NCBI GenBank assembly: GCA_944390455.1 | Contig: CALXPU010000002.1 | Location: forward strand, 76,179-140,178 | Source of the DNA: an uncultured Alphaproteobacteria bacterium | Lineage (GTDB): Bacteria; Pseudomonadota; Alphaproteobacteria; RF32; CAG-239 | DNA: 64,000 nucleotides | Reading direction: 5' to 3' | In this document: positions 43,327 through 51,907 of the stretch, piece by piece | How positions within the stretch are numbered: position 1 is the stretch's first letter | Layout of the letters: every line of letters starts with the position of its first letter | Translations under genes and position numbers: made by a program | Notes under the pieces: model-generated | What the model was told of the DNA's origin: nothing | The model's input: only the letters and a program-made list of their open reading frames with translations | The model's database searches: none

Positions 43327-44163
43327 ATGAATATGGTAGATGTGCCAACGACAAAGTTCTTTGTAGAAAAATATGGCTTGATGGCTAAAAAGGCTTTAGG
43401 GCAGAATTTTTTGTTGGATGGTAATATTACCGATAAAATTATGCGTCTTTCTTTGAATGAGCAAAAACTTAAGGATTTGAGTGCTGAGCAAGTGGTGGAA
43501 ATTGGTCCGGGCCCCGGAGGTTTGACACAGGCTGTTTTACGTCAGCATCCGCAGAAAATGACGGTTATTGAAATGGATGCGAGGTGTTTGGATATTTTAC
43601 ATGAAATTCAGAGCTTTTATCCGCAGCTTGAAGTTCTTGAAGGAGATGCTCTGAAATTTGATTTTTGCGCTAAATCTGAAAGTGATGGAAAATTTCATAT
43701 CGTCAGCAATCTTCCTTATAATATTTCCGTGGTACTTTTAACCGGATGGTTAAAGCATGTGGATTGCTATAAGAGTATGACGTTGATGTTTCAAAAAGAA
43801 GTGGCGGATAGAATTACGGCGGATATTGGTACAAAAGATTATGGGCGTATTTCTGTAATGGCACAATTGCAATGCGATGTGGTAAAATTGTTTGATTTAC
43901 CACCGACTTGTTTTGTACCGGCACCGAAAATTTGGTCTTCCGTGCTTTTGTTTAAGCCGAAAGAACATCCACTAGATGAAAATATTTTAGCTAAAGTTGA
44001 AAAGTTGACCGAACTTGCTTTCGGACAACGGCGCAAAATGATACGGCAAAGTTTGAAGTCGATTCCGAATTTGGCTGAAAAAGCTCAGCAACTCGGTATT
44101 GATTTGACGTTGCGTGCAGAAAATTTAACACCGCAGCAATATCTTGATTTGGTGTTGGCCTAA
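43327..44163 (+). CDS. rsmA: 16S rRNA dimethyladenosine transferase RsmA (KsgA)
   Basis: A 278-residue class I methyltransferase that dimethylates two adjacent adenosines near the 3' end of 16S rRNA. AKKALGQNFLLD, motif I VVEIGPGPGGLTQAVL, the acidic VIEMD and the catalytic SNLPYNIS are all present. Usually pdxA lies between surA and rsmA; here the gap is 21 bases. The gene ends the block; a bidirectional terminator follows. Confidence 0.97.
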   Translation: MNMVDVPTTKFFVEKYGLMAKKALGQNFLLDGNITDKIMRLSLNEQKLKDLSAEQVVEIGPGPGGLTQAVLRQHPQKMTVIEMDARCLDILHEIQSFYPQLEVLEGDALKFDFCAKSESDGKFHIVSNLPYNISVVLLTGWLKHVDCYKSMTLMFQKEVADRITADIGTKDYGRISVMAQLQCDVVKLFDLPPTCFVPAPKIWSSVLLFKPKEHPLDENILAKVEKLTELAFGQRRKMIRQSLKSIPNLAEKAQQLGIDLTLRAENLTPQQYLDLVLA

Positions 44164-44245
44164 ATTCTCTAGATTTTGAGGTAAGGAATAATATTTTTTA
44201 ATTTATGGCGCTAGGTATTGTCAGCGCTTAGTTTGAGCATAAAAT

Positions 44246-44272
44246 AAAAGCACCGTTTATACGGTGCTTTTA
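44246..44272. terminator. Bidirectional terminator between rsmA and gapR
   Basis: A 10-bp perfect stem AAAGCACCGT/ACGGTGCTTT with a TTAT loop, flanked by A and T, between convergent genes. Confidence 0.92.
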
Positions 44273-44288
44273 TTGTGTTTATTCTCTT

Positions 44289-44537
44289 TTATACGTTTAA
44301 TGCTTTACGATATGTTTCAAGCAAGAATTCTTGTTCATCACGGTCTGCTTGATTCATCTTTCTTAATTTGATGATTGCTTTCATAATTTTAACATCAAAA
44401 CCAACACCTTTGGCTTCGGCATATATGTCACGAATGTCTGATGAAATACCTTTCTTTTCTTCTTCAAGACGTTCAATACGTTCAATTAAAGAATTCAGTC
44501 TGGTGCTGTCAATACCACCAACTTCATTTTCTGCCAT
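44289..44537 (-). CDS. gapR: GapR-type nucleoid-associated protein (DUF2312)
   Basis: An 82-residue DUF2312/UPF0335 protein from the start at 44537 (MAENEVGG), with GGAG upstream. Coiled-coil helix RLNSLIERIERLEEEKKGIS, then the conserved DIRDIYAEAKGVGFDVK and KAIIKLRK. In Caulobacter the homologue GapR clamps overtwisted DNA ahead of forks and polymerases. The family is almost confined to alphaproteobacteria, so this gene is a strong taxonomic clue. Adjacent to pyk, as in other members of the class. Confidence 0.95.
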   Translation of the reverse strand: MAENEVGGIDSTRLNSLIERIERLEEEKKGISSDIRDIYAEAKGVGFDVKIMKAIIKLRKMNQADRDEQEFLLETYRKALNV

Positions 44538-44748
44538 GGTTATTCTCCCTATCATTGTGTTATTAAAGAATCATTTTTCGGTATCGGACTTTAGCAAAGA
44601 TATTTCTTTTTGACAAGTAATAAATTTGATACATTTTTGTTACATTTAAATTGTTGTGGAGAAGTTAAAGAATAATAAGTTATTAAACTTTTATGGTATA
44701 TATCTTACCATAACGAAAGTTTGGTTTTAATTTTTTTAGGGGATGAAC

Positions 44749-46170
44749 ATGCCAAAAAATACGCGTACAAAAATTTTAGCAACCTTAGGCCCGTCTTCTA
44801 ATACCGAAGAGAAAATCTCCGCGCTTATTGACGCCGGAGTTGATGGTTTTAGATTGAATTTTAGCCACGGAACACACGAGGAACATAAAAATATTTATCA
44901 ATTAGTCAGAAAATTGGCTAAGGAAAAAGGTGTACAGGTTACGGTTGTTGCTGATATGCAGGGACCTAAGCTGAGAATCGGTACGTTTAAGGATGGTAAG
45001 GTTCTTTTGCATAAAGGGCAGAAATTTACTCTTGATATGAAAAATGAACAAGGCGATGAGAATCGCGTTACACTTCCTCATAAAGAGATTTTTGAAGCAT
45101 TGAAAGTTGGCGATAAATTGCTTGTTAATGACGGCAATATTGTTTTGAATGTTTTGAAATGTAATAAAGAATCTGCTCTTACCGAAGTTGAAGTAGGGGG
45201 CTTTATTTCCGGTCACAAAGGTGTTAATTTGCCGAACTCTTCCCTTAATATTTCACCGTTGACACCAAAGGATTTGGATGATTTGGAATTCGCTTTGGGA
45301 CTTGGTGTTGATTGTATTTGTTTGTCCTTTGTTCAACGTGTTTCTGATATTAAAGAAGCACGTAAAATTATCGGTAAAAGAGCTTGGATTATTTCTAAAT
45401 TAGAAAAACCACAGGTTTTGGATGATTTGGATAATATTATTAAAGCTTCTGATATGGTTATGGTGGCTCGTGGTGATTTGGGTGTGGAGTGCCCGATTGT
45501 TACCGTGCCGGTTTTACAAAAACGAATCGTTTCTAAATGCCGTATCTTTGGCAAACCGGTTATTGTTGCAACGCAGATGCTCGAATCGATGATGAATGCT
45601 CCAATGCCAACTCGTGCGGAAGTATCTGATATTGCCAATGCAGTTTATGATGGTTGTGATGTGGTTATGCTTTCAGGGGAAACTGCTGCCGGTAATTATC
45701 CGGTTGAAACCGTGCAGACAATGCATGGCGTTATTCAACAGGTGGAAAGTGATCCGAAATATTTGGAAAATGTACATCATTTCTGTCAGGGAAGTAATTG
45801 CAACAGTGAGGCTCACGCTATTACGCATGCAGCCGGTGAAGTGGTTAAGACTCTTGATAAAGTAGCTTGCATCGCAACTTTTTCTGTTAGTGGTGCGACG
45901 ACTTTGGCTATGGCTCAGGAACGTCCGAATTTGCCGATTATTTCTATTAATCCGACGGAAGAAATTGCTCGCAGACTTAACTTGGTCTGGGGCGTTAAAA
46001 CCTATATTGATACAAAAGTATTTGAGAGTTTTGATAATATTGAAACAGTTTCTCGTTCTTTTGCATCTCTTTCCGGATTGGCTAAGAAGGGCGAATATAT
46101 TGTGGTTACTGCCGGATATCCGTTTGGTAAAGTGGGAAGCACAAACGTTTTACATATTGTTAAAGCGTAG
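44749..46170 (+). CDS. pyk: Pyruvate kinase
   Basis: A 473-residue pyruvate kinase, started at the second ATG (44749) because AGGGG abuts the first. KILATLGPSS, RLNFSHGTHEEH, the ADMQGPKLRIG substrate site, ARGDLGVE and the ATQMLESM metal-binding motif are clear; a C-terminal allosteric domain follows. Converts PEP and ADP to pyruvate and ATP, feeding the fermentation enzymes encoded just downstream. Monocistronic, ending in a terminator. Confidence 0.97.
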   Translation: MPKNTRTKILATLGPSSNTEEKISALIDAGVDGFRLNFSHGTHEEHKNIYQLVRKLAKEKGVQVTVVADMQGPKLRIGTFKDGKVLLHKGQKFTLDMKNEQGDENRVTLPHKEIFEALKVGDKLLVNDGNIVLNVLKCNKESALTEVEVGGFISGHKGVNLPNSSLNISPLTPKDLDDLEFALGLGVDCICLSFVQRVSDIKEARKIIGKRAWIISKLEKPQVLDDLDNIIKASDMVMVARGDLGVECPIVTVPVLQKRIVSKCRIFGKPVIVATQMLESMMNAPMPTRAEVSDIANAVYDGCDVVMLSGETAAGNYPVETVQTMHGVIQQVESDPKYLENVHHFCQGSNCNSEAHAITHAAGEVVKTLDKVACIATFSVSGATTLAMAQERPNLPIISINPTEEIARRLNLVWGVKTYIDTKVFESFDNIETVSRSFASLSGLAKKGEYIVVTAGYPFGKVGSTNVLHIVKA

Positions 46171-46188
46171 GCTGTTTTATCTTATGCA

Positions 46189-46218
46189 AAAATCCCTACT
46201 GCAGAGTGGGGATTTTTT
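46189..46218 (+). terminator. Intrinsic terminator after pyk
   Basis: AATCCCTACT pairs with AGTGGGGATT (one wobble) around GCAG, followed by T. Confidence 0.9.
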
Positions 46219-46341
46219 GTATTTACCTACGAAATAATCTGAAATAATTCGTGTCTTGATAAGGCTTTTAAACGCCTTGTTAATTTTTTCTGAGCTATTA
46301 TCTTGTCAATAGTGTTAAATTGTTATGGAGAAGTGTAAACT

Positions 46342-48975
46342 ATGGCAAAAGAAACTCAAGTTCAAGCTAATGAAGAAGCTGAAAAAAAGCATGTTGATGA
46401 GATTGTGGCTAAAGTTGCCGAAGCTCAGAAAAAATATGCCGAATATACTCAGGAACAAGTTGATTATATTTTCAGACGTGTGGCTCTGAAATTAAGCTCT
46501 CTAAGAATTCCTTTGGCTAAAATGGCTGTGGAAGAAACAGGAATGGGCGTGGTTGAAGATAAAGTTATTAAAAATCACTTTGCTTCCGAATATATCTACA
46601 ATAAATTTAAAAATACCAAAACCTGCGGTATCTTGGAAGAAGATAAAGCTAACGGTTTAATTAAAATTGCTGAACCTTTGGGTGTTATTGCCGGTGTTAT
46701 TCCGACGACGAATCCTACTTCTACGGCAATCTTTAAATCTTTGATTGCGTTGAAAACTCGTAACGGTATTATCTTTTCTCCGCACCCACGTGCTAAAAAA
46801 TGTACAGTTGAAACAGCTCGTATCATTCTTGAAGAGGCTGTTAAAGCTGGTGCTCCGGAAAATATTATCGGTTGGATTGAGAATCCATCAATCTTCCAAA
46901 CTCAATATTTGATGCAACATCCGCAAGTAGATATTATTTTGGCAACAGGTGGTCCGGGAATGGTTAAATCTGCGTATAGTTCAGGTAAACCTGCTCTTGG
47001 TGTTGGTGCCGGTAATGTTCCTGCTTTGATTGATGAAACTGCAGATATTCAAATGGCTGTTTCTTCTATCTTGATGTCCAAGACTTTTGATAACGGTATG
47101 ATTTGTGCTTCTGAACAATCTGTTACTGCCGTTAAAGATGTTTATGATGCCGTTAAAGATGAGTTCATTAAACGCGGTGCTTATATCTTGTCTCCGAAAG
47201 AAAAAGAAAAATTGGCTAAAGTTATTATGATTGATGGTCATCTTAACTCAGCTATTGTTGGTCAGCCTGCTTATAAAATTGCGGAAATGGCTAAAATTTC
47301 TGTTCCGGAAGAGACTAAGGCTCTTATTGCTGAATGTACAAAAGTTGGCGCTGAAGAACCTTTCTCTGCAGAAAAACTTTCTCCGGTTTTGGCTATGTAT
47401 AAAGCAGATGACTTTAAGTCTGGTGCAGACTTGGCTAAAGAACTCGTTTCTCATGGTGGTAGAGGACATACTTCCGTTCTTTATACCAATCCGCAAAATG
47501 ATGACAGAATTAAATACTTCGGTCATTTGATGATTACCGGTCGTGTTATGATTAACTGCCCGACTTCTCAGGGTGCTATCGGTGATATTTATAACTTTAG
47601 ACTTGAACCGTCTTTGACTTTAGGTTGCGGTTCTTGGGGCGGTAACTCGGTTAGTGAAAATGTGGGAGTAAAACATCTGATGAATATTAAAAATGTTGCT
47701 AAACGTGAAGAAAATATGTTGTGGTTCAGAGTACCACCGAAAATCTATTTCAAACCGGGTTCTCTGTCTTTTGCTTTGAAAGAACTTAAAGGTAAAAAGC
47801 GTGCTTTCATTGTTACAGATAAACCTTTGTTTGATTTAGGTTTTACAAAAAGAGTTACCGATGTTTTGGATGAAATCGGTGTTGCTTATAAAATCTTTTC
47901 AGATGTTCATCCAGATCCGGATTTGACGACGGTTAATATGGCTATCGGTACTTTACGTTCTTTTGAACCGGATGTTATTATCGCTCTTGGCGGTGGTTCT
48001 CCGATTGATGCCGGTAAAATTATGTGGATGATGTATGAACATCCTGAATTGAAGTTTGAAGATTTGGCTATGCGCTTTATGGATATTCGTAAACGTATTT
48101 TCGAATTCCCTCAATTGGGTGAAAAAGCTATGATGGTTGCTATTCCGACAACTTCTGGTACCGGTTCTGAAGTTACACCGTTCTCTATTATTACTGATGA
48201 TAGTGAAGGGGTTAAATACGCAGTTGCCGACTATGCTTTGACACCATCTATGGCTATTGTTGATTCTGATTTGGTTCAAACTATGCCGAAGGGACTTTGC
48301 GCTGCTTCCGGTATTGACGTTTTGACACACGCTCTCGAATCTTTCGTTTCTTCAATGGCTACCGAATATACAAGAGGTCTTTCTCTTGAAGCTGGTAAAT
48401 TGGTATTTGATTACTTGCCACAGTCTTATGCAACAGGTGATTTGCATGCTCGTGAAAAAATGCATGCAGCTTCTACGCTTGCCGGTATGGCATTTGCTAA
48501 CGCTTTCTTGGGTGTTTGCCACTCTATGGCTCACAAACTTGGTGCGGCATTTAATATTCCGCATGGTGTTGCTAATGCACTTTTGTTCTGTCAGGTTATT
48601 CGTTATAACGCAACCGATAAACCAACTAAACAATGTGCATTCCCACAATATAAGTTCCCTCACGCTAAAGCTGCTTATGCAGAATTTGCAACAGCTATGG
48701 GCTTCAAGGGTAAAACTGAAGATGAAAAAGTTGATGCTTTAATTGCCGGTATTCAAGATTTGAAAAAGAAAATCGGTATTCCTGGATCTATTCGTGAGTG
48801 GTTTGCTATTAAAGGCGAATATACTGACGAAGATTTCAAGAAAGCTATGGAAACTTTGCCGACCCTCGCATTTGATGACCAATGCACCGGTTCTAACCCA
48901 CGTTATCCTTTAATTAAAGAAATTCGTAAACTTTATGAATTGGCTTATGAAGGTGTTACAGATTTTGAAATGTAA
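46342..48975 (+). CDS. adhE: Bifunctional aldehyde/alcohol dehydrogenase AdhE
   Basis: An 877-residue fusion enzyme converting acetyl-CoA to ethanol through acetaldehyde, reoxidising two NADH. The N-terminal aldehyde dehydrogenase half (to about residue 450) has the catalytic Cys in NGMICASEQSV; the C-terminal iron-dependent alcohol dehydrogenase half has IALGGGSPIDAGK, ATTSGTGSE-like IPTTSGTGSEVTPF and the metal ligands in HALESF and HSMAHKLGAAFNIPHG. GGAG precedes the start. Points to fermentation. AdhE forms long helical spirosomes in other bacteria. Confidence 0.98.
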   Translation: MAKETQVQANEEAEKKHVDEIVAKVAEAQKKYAEYTQEQVDYIFRRVALKLSSLRIPLAKMAVEETGMGVVEDKVIKNHFASEYIYNKFKNTKTCGILEEDKANGLIKIAEPLGVIAGVIPTTNPTSTAIFKSLIALKTRNGIIFSPHPRAKKCTVETARIILEEAVKAGAPENIIGWIENPSIFQTQYLMQHPQVDIILATGGPGMVKSAYSSGKPALGVGAGNVPALIDETADIQMAVSSILMSKTFDNGMICASEQSVTAVKDVYDAVKDEFIKRGAYILSPKEKEKLAKVIMIDGHLNSAIVGQPAYKIAEMAKISVPEETKALIAECTKVGAEEPFSAEKLSPVLAMYKADDFKSGADLAKELVSHGGRGHTSVLYTNPQNDDRIKYFGHLMITGRVMINCPTSQGAIGDIYNFRLEPSLTLGCGSWGGNSVSENVGVKHLMNIKNVAKREENMLWFRVPPKIYFKPGSLSFALKELKGKKRAFIVTDKPLFDLGFTKRVTDVLDEIGVAYKIFSDVHPDPDLTTVNMAIGTLRSFEPDVIIALGGGSPIDAGKIMWMMYEHPELKFEDLAMRFMDIRKRIFEFPQLGEKAMMVAIPTTSGTGSEVTPFSIITDDSEGVKYAVADYALTPSMAIVDSDLVQTMPKGLCAASGIDVLTHALESFVSSMATEYTRGLSLEAGKLVFDYLPQSYATGDLHAREKMHAASTLAGMAFANAFLGVCHSMAHKLGAAFNIPHGVANALLFCQVIRYNATDKPTKQCAFPQYKFPHAKAAYAEFATAMGFKGKTEDEKVDALIAGIQDLKKKIGIPGSIREWFAIKGEYTDEDFKKAMETLPTLAFDDQCTGSNPRYPLIKEIRKLYELAYEGVTDFEM

Positions 48976-48997
48976 TCTGTTACGTGGTTGAATTGTT

Positions 48998-49028
48998 GAG
49001 GAAGTACTTGTTACTTCCTCTTTTTTTT
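48998..49028 (+). terminator. Intrinsic terminator after adhE
   Basis: GAGGAAGTA/TACTTCCTC perfect 9-bp stem with CTTGT loop, followed by eight T. Confidence 0.95.
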
Positions 49029-49090
49029 ACTTGATATTTACATATCTTGTTTTAGGCTGTTTGTAAGCTGATAGATTTAAGGAGTTTAAT

Positions 49091-50146
49091 ATGAAAGATA
49101 AAGCTATGTGGTGGGTCATCGTTGCTGATGTGATGGCAGTGATTGTGGTCGGTTTGCTGTTGTGGGCTTCATATATTGAAAGAGAAGTCGCAAATCAACA
49201 GTTGGAAGCTCAGGCAGCTGCTCAACTGGGACAAGATGCTCAGGCTAAAAATTATGATTTTGATTTGACTCTTACACCACAAAATTGTGAAGGCGTAGAT
49301 GGTTCGGTTAATGTGGTTTTGATTACTGATGCTAATTATATGGACTTTACCAGAGTGGCAATCAATTCCGCAAAACAAACGAAATGTCCTAATAGCTTAT
49401 ATAATTTTTATGTGATGACTTTGGATGTTTATGATTCCGATATAACAGCGCTGAAAGCTATGGAAACGGATAAAGTAAAAGTTACTGTTTTACCGCAAAA
49501 AGAGATTGATTTATTCTATATTCGCGATACGCATGTTTCTAAAACATCGTTGTTGAAATATTATATTGCAGAAGCTTTGCCAGAATTGGATAAAGTTTTG
49601 TATGTGGATTCAGACGTGCTTATTTTGCATGACTTAAATGAACTTTATCAGACCAATATTGATGGTAAATATTTGGCTGCAGTTAAAGATCCTTCTTGGT
49701 TTTTTGAAAACGCGCATGTGCTTGAACTTAATTTGGAAGAACGTGGTTTCTATTTCAATGCCGGTGTTATGTTGATGAATTTGAAGAAAATCAGAGAAGA
49801 TAATTTATTGGCTAAATTGGAAGACTATACGAATAATAATTTCCGCACTTATATGGATCAAGACGCATTTAATGTGGTGGTGGGAAATGATGTTGCTGTT
49901 TTGCCGTTTAAAGACAATACCATGAACTTCTTTTTCAAACATATAGATTTGCCGACAATGGCGAAATATTATGGTGAAAATTGGCAAACATTAGAAGAAG
50001 TTTTTGCTCCAGCAACTATTATTCATTTTGCATCTTCTAAAAAGCCTTTGGGAACAGTTGTGCCTAAGACGGATTTCTTCTATATGCTACAGAGATTGTG
50101 GTATAAATACTATCGTGATTTACCGCCTTTGGAGGTAGTGCCATAG
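49091..50146 (+). CDS. Membrane-anchored GT8-family glycosyltransferase
   Basis: A 351-residue protein. One N-terminal helix (about residues 8-27) is followed by a Gln/Ala-rich linker and a GT8-type domain from about residue 73: VNVVLITDANYMDF, the conserved KTSLLKYYIAEALPELDKVLY split around residue 155-171, metal-binding DSD at 173-175, FNAGVMLMNL and the late MDQDAFN. The GT8 fold uses UDP-sugars in a retaining transfer. Lys residues before the helix suggest the catalytic domain faces the periplasm, which would be odd for a nucleotide-sugar enzyme. AAGGAG upstream. Acceptor unknown. Confidence 0.88.
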   Translation: MKDKAMWWVIVADVMAVIVVGLLLWASYIEREVANQQLEAQAAAQLGQDAQAKNYDFDLTLTPQNCEGVDGSVNVVLITDANYMDFTRVAINSAKQTKCPNSLYNFYVMTLDVYDSDITALKAMETDKVKVTVLPQKEIDLFYIRDTHVSKTSLLKYYIAEALPELDKVLYVDSDVLILHDLNELYQTNIDGKYLAAVKDPSWFFENAHVLELNLEERGFYFNAGVMLMNLKKIREDNLLAKLEDYTNNNFRTYMDQDAFNVVVGNDVAVLPFKDNTMNFFFKHIDLPTMAKYYGENWQTLEEVFAPATIIHFASSKKPLGTVVPKTDFFYMLQRLWYKYYRDLPPLEVVP

Positions 50147-50167
50147 AAGTAAAAAGGCATTTGATTT

Positions 50168-50197
50168 AAAAATCCGGATGAAAAGTCCGGATTTTTT
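50168..50197 (+). terminator. Intrinsic terminator after the GT8 gene
   Basis: AAAATCCGGA/TCCGGATTTT stem around TGAAAAG, continuing into T. Confidence 0.92.
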
Positions 50198-50220
50198 ATG
50201 GTACGTTTTGTGATGAATGT

Positions 50221-50252
50221 AAAATAAAAGCGCCCGAATGAACGGACGCTTT
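50221..50252 (-). terminator. Intrinsic terminator after ldh (minus strand)
   Basis: On the minus strand AAAGCG-T-CCG pairs with CGG-G-CGCTTT around a short loop, followed by a T-rich run. Confidence 0.85.
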
Positions 50253-50299
50253 ATATTTGGAGAATTTGAAATTTTCAGGAGGAAAATCCTTCTGAAAAA

Positions 50300-51241
50300 T
50301 TACAGCATAGCTAATGCTTTTTTAGTGTATTCAGACAGTGTTTCGGCACTCTTGATTAAAGCTTCTTTTTCGCTGTCACACAATTCCGGAGTTAATGCTG
50401 TTTCAACACCGTTTTTGCTAACAATAGACGGTAATGAATAACAAATATTGTCATAGCCGCCAATGCCTTCATCGTGGTGAGAACTTACAGTCAAGATTGC
50501 GTGTTTGTCACTGATGATTGAATTGCAGATATATTGTGTGGCTGATGCAATACCGAAATATGTTGAGCCTTTGCCTTTGATGATGGTGTAAGCAGCGTTG
50601 CGAACTTCATTATCAATAGAGCCTTTAATTACTTTATCTAATTCTTTTCCGGTTTGCTGAGCCATACGTTCTACGCAAGTTGTTCCTGCTACGGCGCTAG
50701 ACCATACCAAAACTTCGCTGTCACCGTGTTCTCCGATTACATTGGCATGTACAGATTTAGGAGAAATTCCTAAGTGACGGCCCAAAATGCTGCGGAAACG
50801 TGCCGAATCGAGAACCGTACCGGTACCGAATACGCGGTTTTTCGGGAAGCCAGACATCTTTAAGGTTACTTCAGTCATTATATCTACCGGATTTGCGGCA
50901 ATAATTAAAATTGAGTTTGGTGCGTATTTAACAACTTCCGGAATAATGCTTTTGAAGATGCTTACGTTCTTTTCCAATAAATCAAGACGGGTTTCGCCAG
51001 GTTTTTGGTTTGCTCCGGCGGTGATAATGATGATGCCGGCATCTTTAAGGTCTTTATAGTCACCAGCCATTACTTTAGCACCGAATGTAAATGGGGTGGA
51101 GTGAGAGATGTCCATAGCTTCTGCAATGGCGCGTTCTTTGTTTACGTCAATTAAAATTAACTTTTCTGCACTGCCTTCGCTGGCCAATGAAAAAGCTATT
51201 GCGCTACCAACCATTCCGGTTCCGATAATTCCTATCTGCAT
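50300..51241 (-). CDS. ldh: L-lactate dehydrogenase
   Basis: A 313-residue NAD-dependent lactate/malate dehydrogenase family enzyme. Rossmann GTGMVG at 7-12; the specificity loop reads GANQKPGETR, and Gln79 at the position that is Arg in malate dehydrogenases indicates lactate. Catalytic residues: R85, D145 and R148 in GTVLDSARFR, and H172 in GEHGDSE. It reduces pyruvate to lactate, complementing adhE. Monocistronic, convergent with the GT8 gene. Possible leftover malate activity cannot be excluded. Confidence 0.92.
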   Translation of the reverse strand: MQIGIIGTGMVGSAIAFSLASEGSAEKLILIDVNKERAIAEAMDISHSTPFTFGAKVMAGDYKDLKDAGIIIITAGANQKPGETRLDLLEKNVSIFKSIIPEVVKYAPNSILIIAANPVDIMTEVTLKMSGFPKNRVFGTGTVLDSARFRSILGRHLGISPKSVHANVIGEHGDSEVLVWSSAVAGTTCVERMAQQTGKELDKVIKGSIDNEVRNAAYTIIKGKGSTYFGIASATQYICNSIISDKHAILTVSSHHDEGIGGYDNICYSLPSIVSKNGVETALTPELCDSEKEALIKSAETLSEYTKKALAML

Positions 51242-51456
51242 GTCCTTTTTCCTTTTAAAATATATATTATGGTCTTACTTTTTATCTCATTGGTATATAT
51301 AGTATGTCTTTTTTTAGAAATAAAGTCTTATTTTGCATTAAAATGTAATTTTTTTTACACGTTTATCCTCTCTTTTTTTATACGCTTAAAATCAATAAAA
51401 TCAATATGTTAGTTTTTGTTATGCGCGCTTACAAGTTGAAAAGTTTAAAAAAATGC
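51242..51456. other. AT-rich divergent intergenic region ldh/acpP
   Basis: About 215 bases of very AT-rich sequence with poly-T tracts. It must hold the ldh promoter on the minus strand but I could not fix one. A direct repeat aaaatcaat/aaaatcaat occurs near 51388-51405. No coding frame. Confidence 0.5.
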
Positions 51457-51485
51457 TTGTCAAATAAAGTTTTTGTGTGTAGCGT
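51457..51485 (+). promoter_or_regulatory. acpP promoter
   Basis: TTGTCA at 51457-51462, 17-base spacer, TAGCGT at 51480-51485. An inverted repeat CGTCT-ATTTC-AGACG (51483-51497) overlaps the expected transcript start and could be an operator or leader hairpin. Confidence 0.6.
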
Positions 51486-51539
51486 CTATTTCAGACGTTA
51501 GTCTAAGATTTGTTTTAATAATTTTTAGAGGTTGAATTA

Positions 51540-51773
51540 ATGACTGATACCGCTGATCGCGTTAAGAAAATTGTTGCTGAACATTTAGGTGTTGAAGAAA
51601 CAAAAGTAACAGATAACGCAAACTTTATTGATGATTTGGGTGCTGACAGTTTGGATACTGTTGAGCTGGTTATGGCATTTGAAGAAGAATTTGGTTGCGA
51701 AATTCCTGATGAAGCAGCAGAAAAAATTCTTACAGTGAAAGATGCTATTGACTATCTTTCTAAAGCTGCGTAA
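51540..51773 (+). CDS. acpP: Acyl carrier protein
   Basis: A 77-residue ACP. The phosphopantetheine attachment is Ser37 in [13 protein letters not shown]; the protein is acidic and four-helical as expected. GAGG lies upstream. fabF follows, the classic neighbour, separated by a terminator-like hairpin that would let acpP be made in excess. Confidence 0.98.
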   Translation: MTDTADRVKKIVAEHLGVEETKVTDNANFIDDLGADSLDTVELVMAFEEEFGCEIPDEAAEKILTVKDAIDYLSKAA

Positions 51774-51797
51774 GTCTTTGGATTTGTATAAGTTAGA

Positions 51798-51827
51798 ACT
51801 CGCTCAAAGGTTTTAAGCGAGTTTTTT
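51798..51827 (+). terminator. Intrinsic terminator between acpP and fabF
   Basis: ACTCGCT pairs with AGCGAGT around an 11-base loop, then six T. Its 5' arm can also pair with sequence 70 bases further on (see the hairpin at 51849). Confidence 0.88.
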
Positions 51828-51848
51828 CATACTAGGGTTATTCGTTTT

Positions 51849-51880
51849 GTTCGCTCGGGTTCTTTAGAGCTTGAGCGAAC
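51849..51880 (+). promoter_or_regulatory. Second hairpin in the fabF leader, possible alternative fold
   Basis: GTTCGCTC (51849-51856) pairs with GAGCGAAC (51873-51880). The 3' arm TTGAGCGA (51871-51878) is also complementary to TCGCTCAA (51800-51807) in the upstream terminator, so two mutually exclusive structures are possible. Confidence 0.55.
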
Positions 51881-51907
51881 TACGGATAAAATTGAAGAGG
51901 TTTTTTT

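Noticed and set aside
50300..51241. Malate dehydrogenase
   Set aside because: The specificity position carries Gln (GANQKPGETR), as in lactate dehydrogenases, not Arg.
51380..51410. FNR-type site upstream of ldh
   Set aside because: The TTGAT-like elements form a direct repeat, not the inverted TTGAT-N4-ATCAA expected.
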